Assembly: GCA_027574665.1 (NCBI GenBank)
Contig: CM050653.1
Coordinates: 10,252,664 to 10,316,663, forward strand
Reading direction: 5' to 3'
Length of the DNA stretch: 64,000 nt
Source of the DNA: Rhynochetos jubatus
Lineage: Eukaryota; Chordata; Aves; Eurypygiformes; Rhynochetidae
Shown here: piece after piece, positions 63,318 through 64,000 of the stretch
Layout: every line of letters begins with the position of its first letter
Numbering within the stretch: position 1 is the stretch's first letter
The notes under the pieces: model-generated
Told to the model about the DNA's origin: nothing
Database searches by the model: none
What the model saw: only the letters and a program-made list of their open reading frames with translations
Translations under genes and position numbers: made by a program

Positions 63318-64000
63318 TTTAGAAAATGGTCAGCAAAGCTTAGAGAAAACATCACACATTTTATTTTTCTCCAACTTAAAAGCTATTCTCTCCCATCCCC
63401 CTCAAATTAATTTTGATTCTTTGAAGGATTTCACTTCTGGGAGTGTTTGTTTACAGTCCCCATAAGTCTTGGTTTAGTTGTATTTTAAGAATACAAGCAA
63501 TGAAAACCGGATCTGCATGTTGAAAGCTGAGAACCTAAACTGGAAGAGTTGCAGGAATGCCCCAGCTGATTCACACGGCAGTGACATACACTGGTGCTAT
63601 GAGAGCACGTAACAGCAAGAACCACCACGCAAAGAAAGCAGCCGAGGTGTTTCAGTCCTTTACCCTATCTTGCTGGTATGCGTTAAATCAATCCCACGTT
63701 CTCTGAACCGCTAGAAAGCATTTAGTTCTCTGTTGTGCATGTAAATATATGAAAAGGAAAACACGTTGGATAGGAGGCCCTTATTTCTGGAGATGTAGCT
63801 TTATTGCTGTTCAAAGAAATGAGGCCTCTTGTCAGACAACACAAATCACATCCCTGACTTCCAACTCCTTGTAGCTCCACACACCGGCCATCCATGGGTC
63901 CCCATGCCCTCACGTGTCACACGCTCCCACGGCTGCTGGAGACACCATCTCTCACTTGTGCCTTTGGGAAGACTGGAGCAGTTGAGCAGCGTGATGCCAG

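Larger units (their letters stand above)
51785..64000 (-). other. PTPRN2: PTPRN2 intron, partial (5' of the juxtamembrane exon)
   Basis: Ends at the acceptor beside 51784 and continues beyond the right edge. It contains an ancient relic at 52131-52186, a TA-rich microsatellite near 53.25 kb, CR1 copies at 53575-53713 and 56957-57268, a G-run at 53857-53873 and A15 at 63303-63317. I looked for the expected transmembrane exon (hydrophobic stretch ending in Y-Q before a GT donor) and did not find it. Confidence 0.8.

Noticed and set aside
1-64000. tRNA, rRNA, snRNA genes, CRISPR arrays or bacterial-type signals
   Set aside because: No intact A/B boxes, conserved RNA cores or regularly spaced repeats were seen on either strand by eye.

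Overview
The window is nuclear vertebrate DNA, most likely from a bird. It is AT-rich, has few genes, and carries eight copies or fragments of CR1 (chicken repeat 1) LINEs with the characteristic avian 3' end. It also holds a few very old amniote relics, including MIR-type SINEs. There is nothing prokaryotic in it: no operons, CRISPR arrays or rRNA. The species cannot be named from what is visible.

I can support one gene. Four spliced coding exons lie on the minus strand, at 51590-51784, 28416-28563, 19757-19830 and 11595-11672, in transcription order. They join without a break into 165 codons (495 nt). The product is the cytoplasmic juxtamembrane region and the N-terminal part of the tyrosine-phosphatase-like domain of PTPRN2 (phogrin, IA-2beta), a dense-core secretory-granule membrane protein. 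All four exons have GT/AG borders, polypyrimidine tracts and compatible phases (0, 1, 0, 0). The signal peptide, luminal domain and transmembrane exons should lie beyond the right edge. The rest of the phosphatase domain, including its signature loop, should lie beyond the left edge. I did not find either set in the window.

Layout by region: 1-11594 is partial intron, with CR1 pieces at about 3.8 and 8.0 kb. 11673-19756 is intron with one ancient repeat relic. 19831-28415 is intron with a short CR1 and the longest CR1 (about 1.4 kb, with reverse-transcriptase remnants). 28564-51589 is a 23 kb intron with two CR1s, two MIR-like SINEs, a 158 bp hAT-like inverted-repeat element and two guanine-rich tracts on opposite strands. 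51785-64000 is partial intron with two CR1s and a third G-run.

I found no strong candidate for an undescribed biological system. The better leads are modest: the hAT-like miniature element at 38950-39107, a set of degenerate amniote-wide repeats, G-quadruplex-capable tracts (one on the transcribed sense strand), a CpG-dense patch at 30.2 kb and some local tandem duplications. Nearly all open reading frames of 60-130 codons here look like chance frames in intron or repeat DNA.
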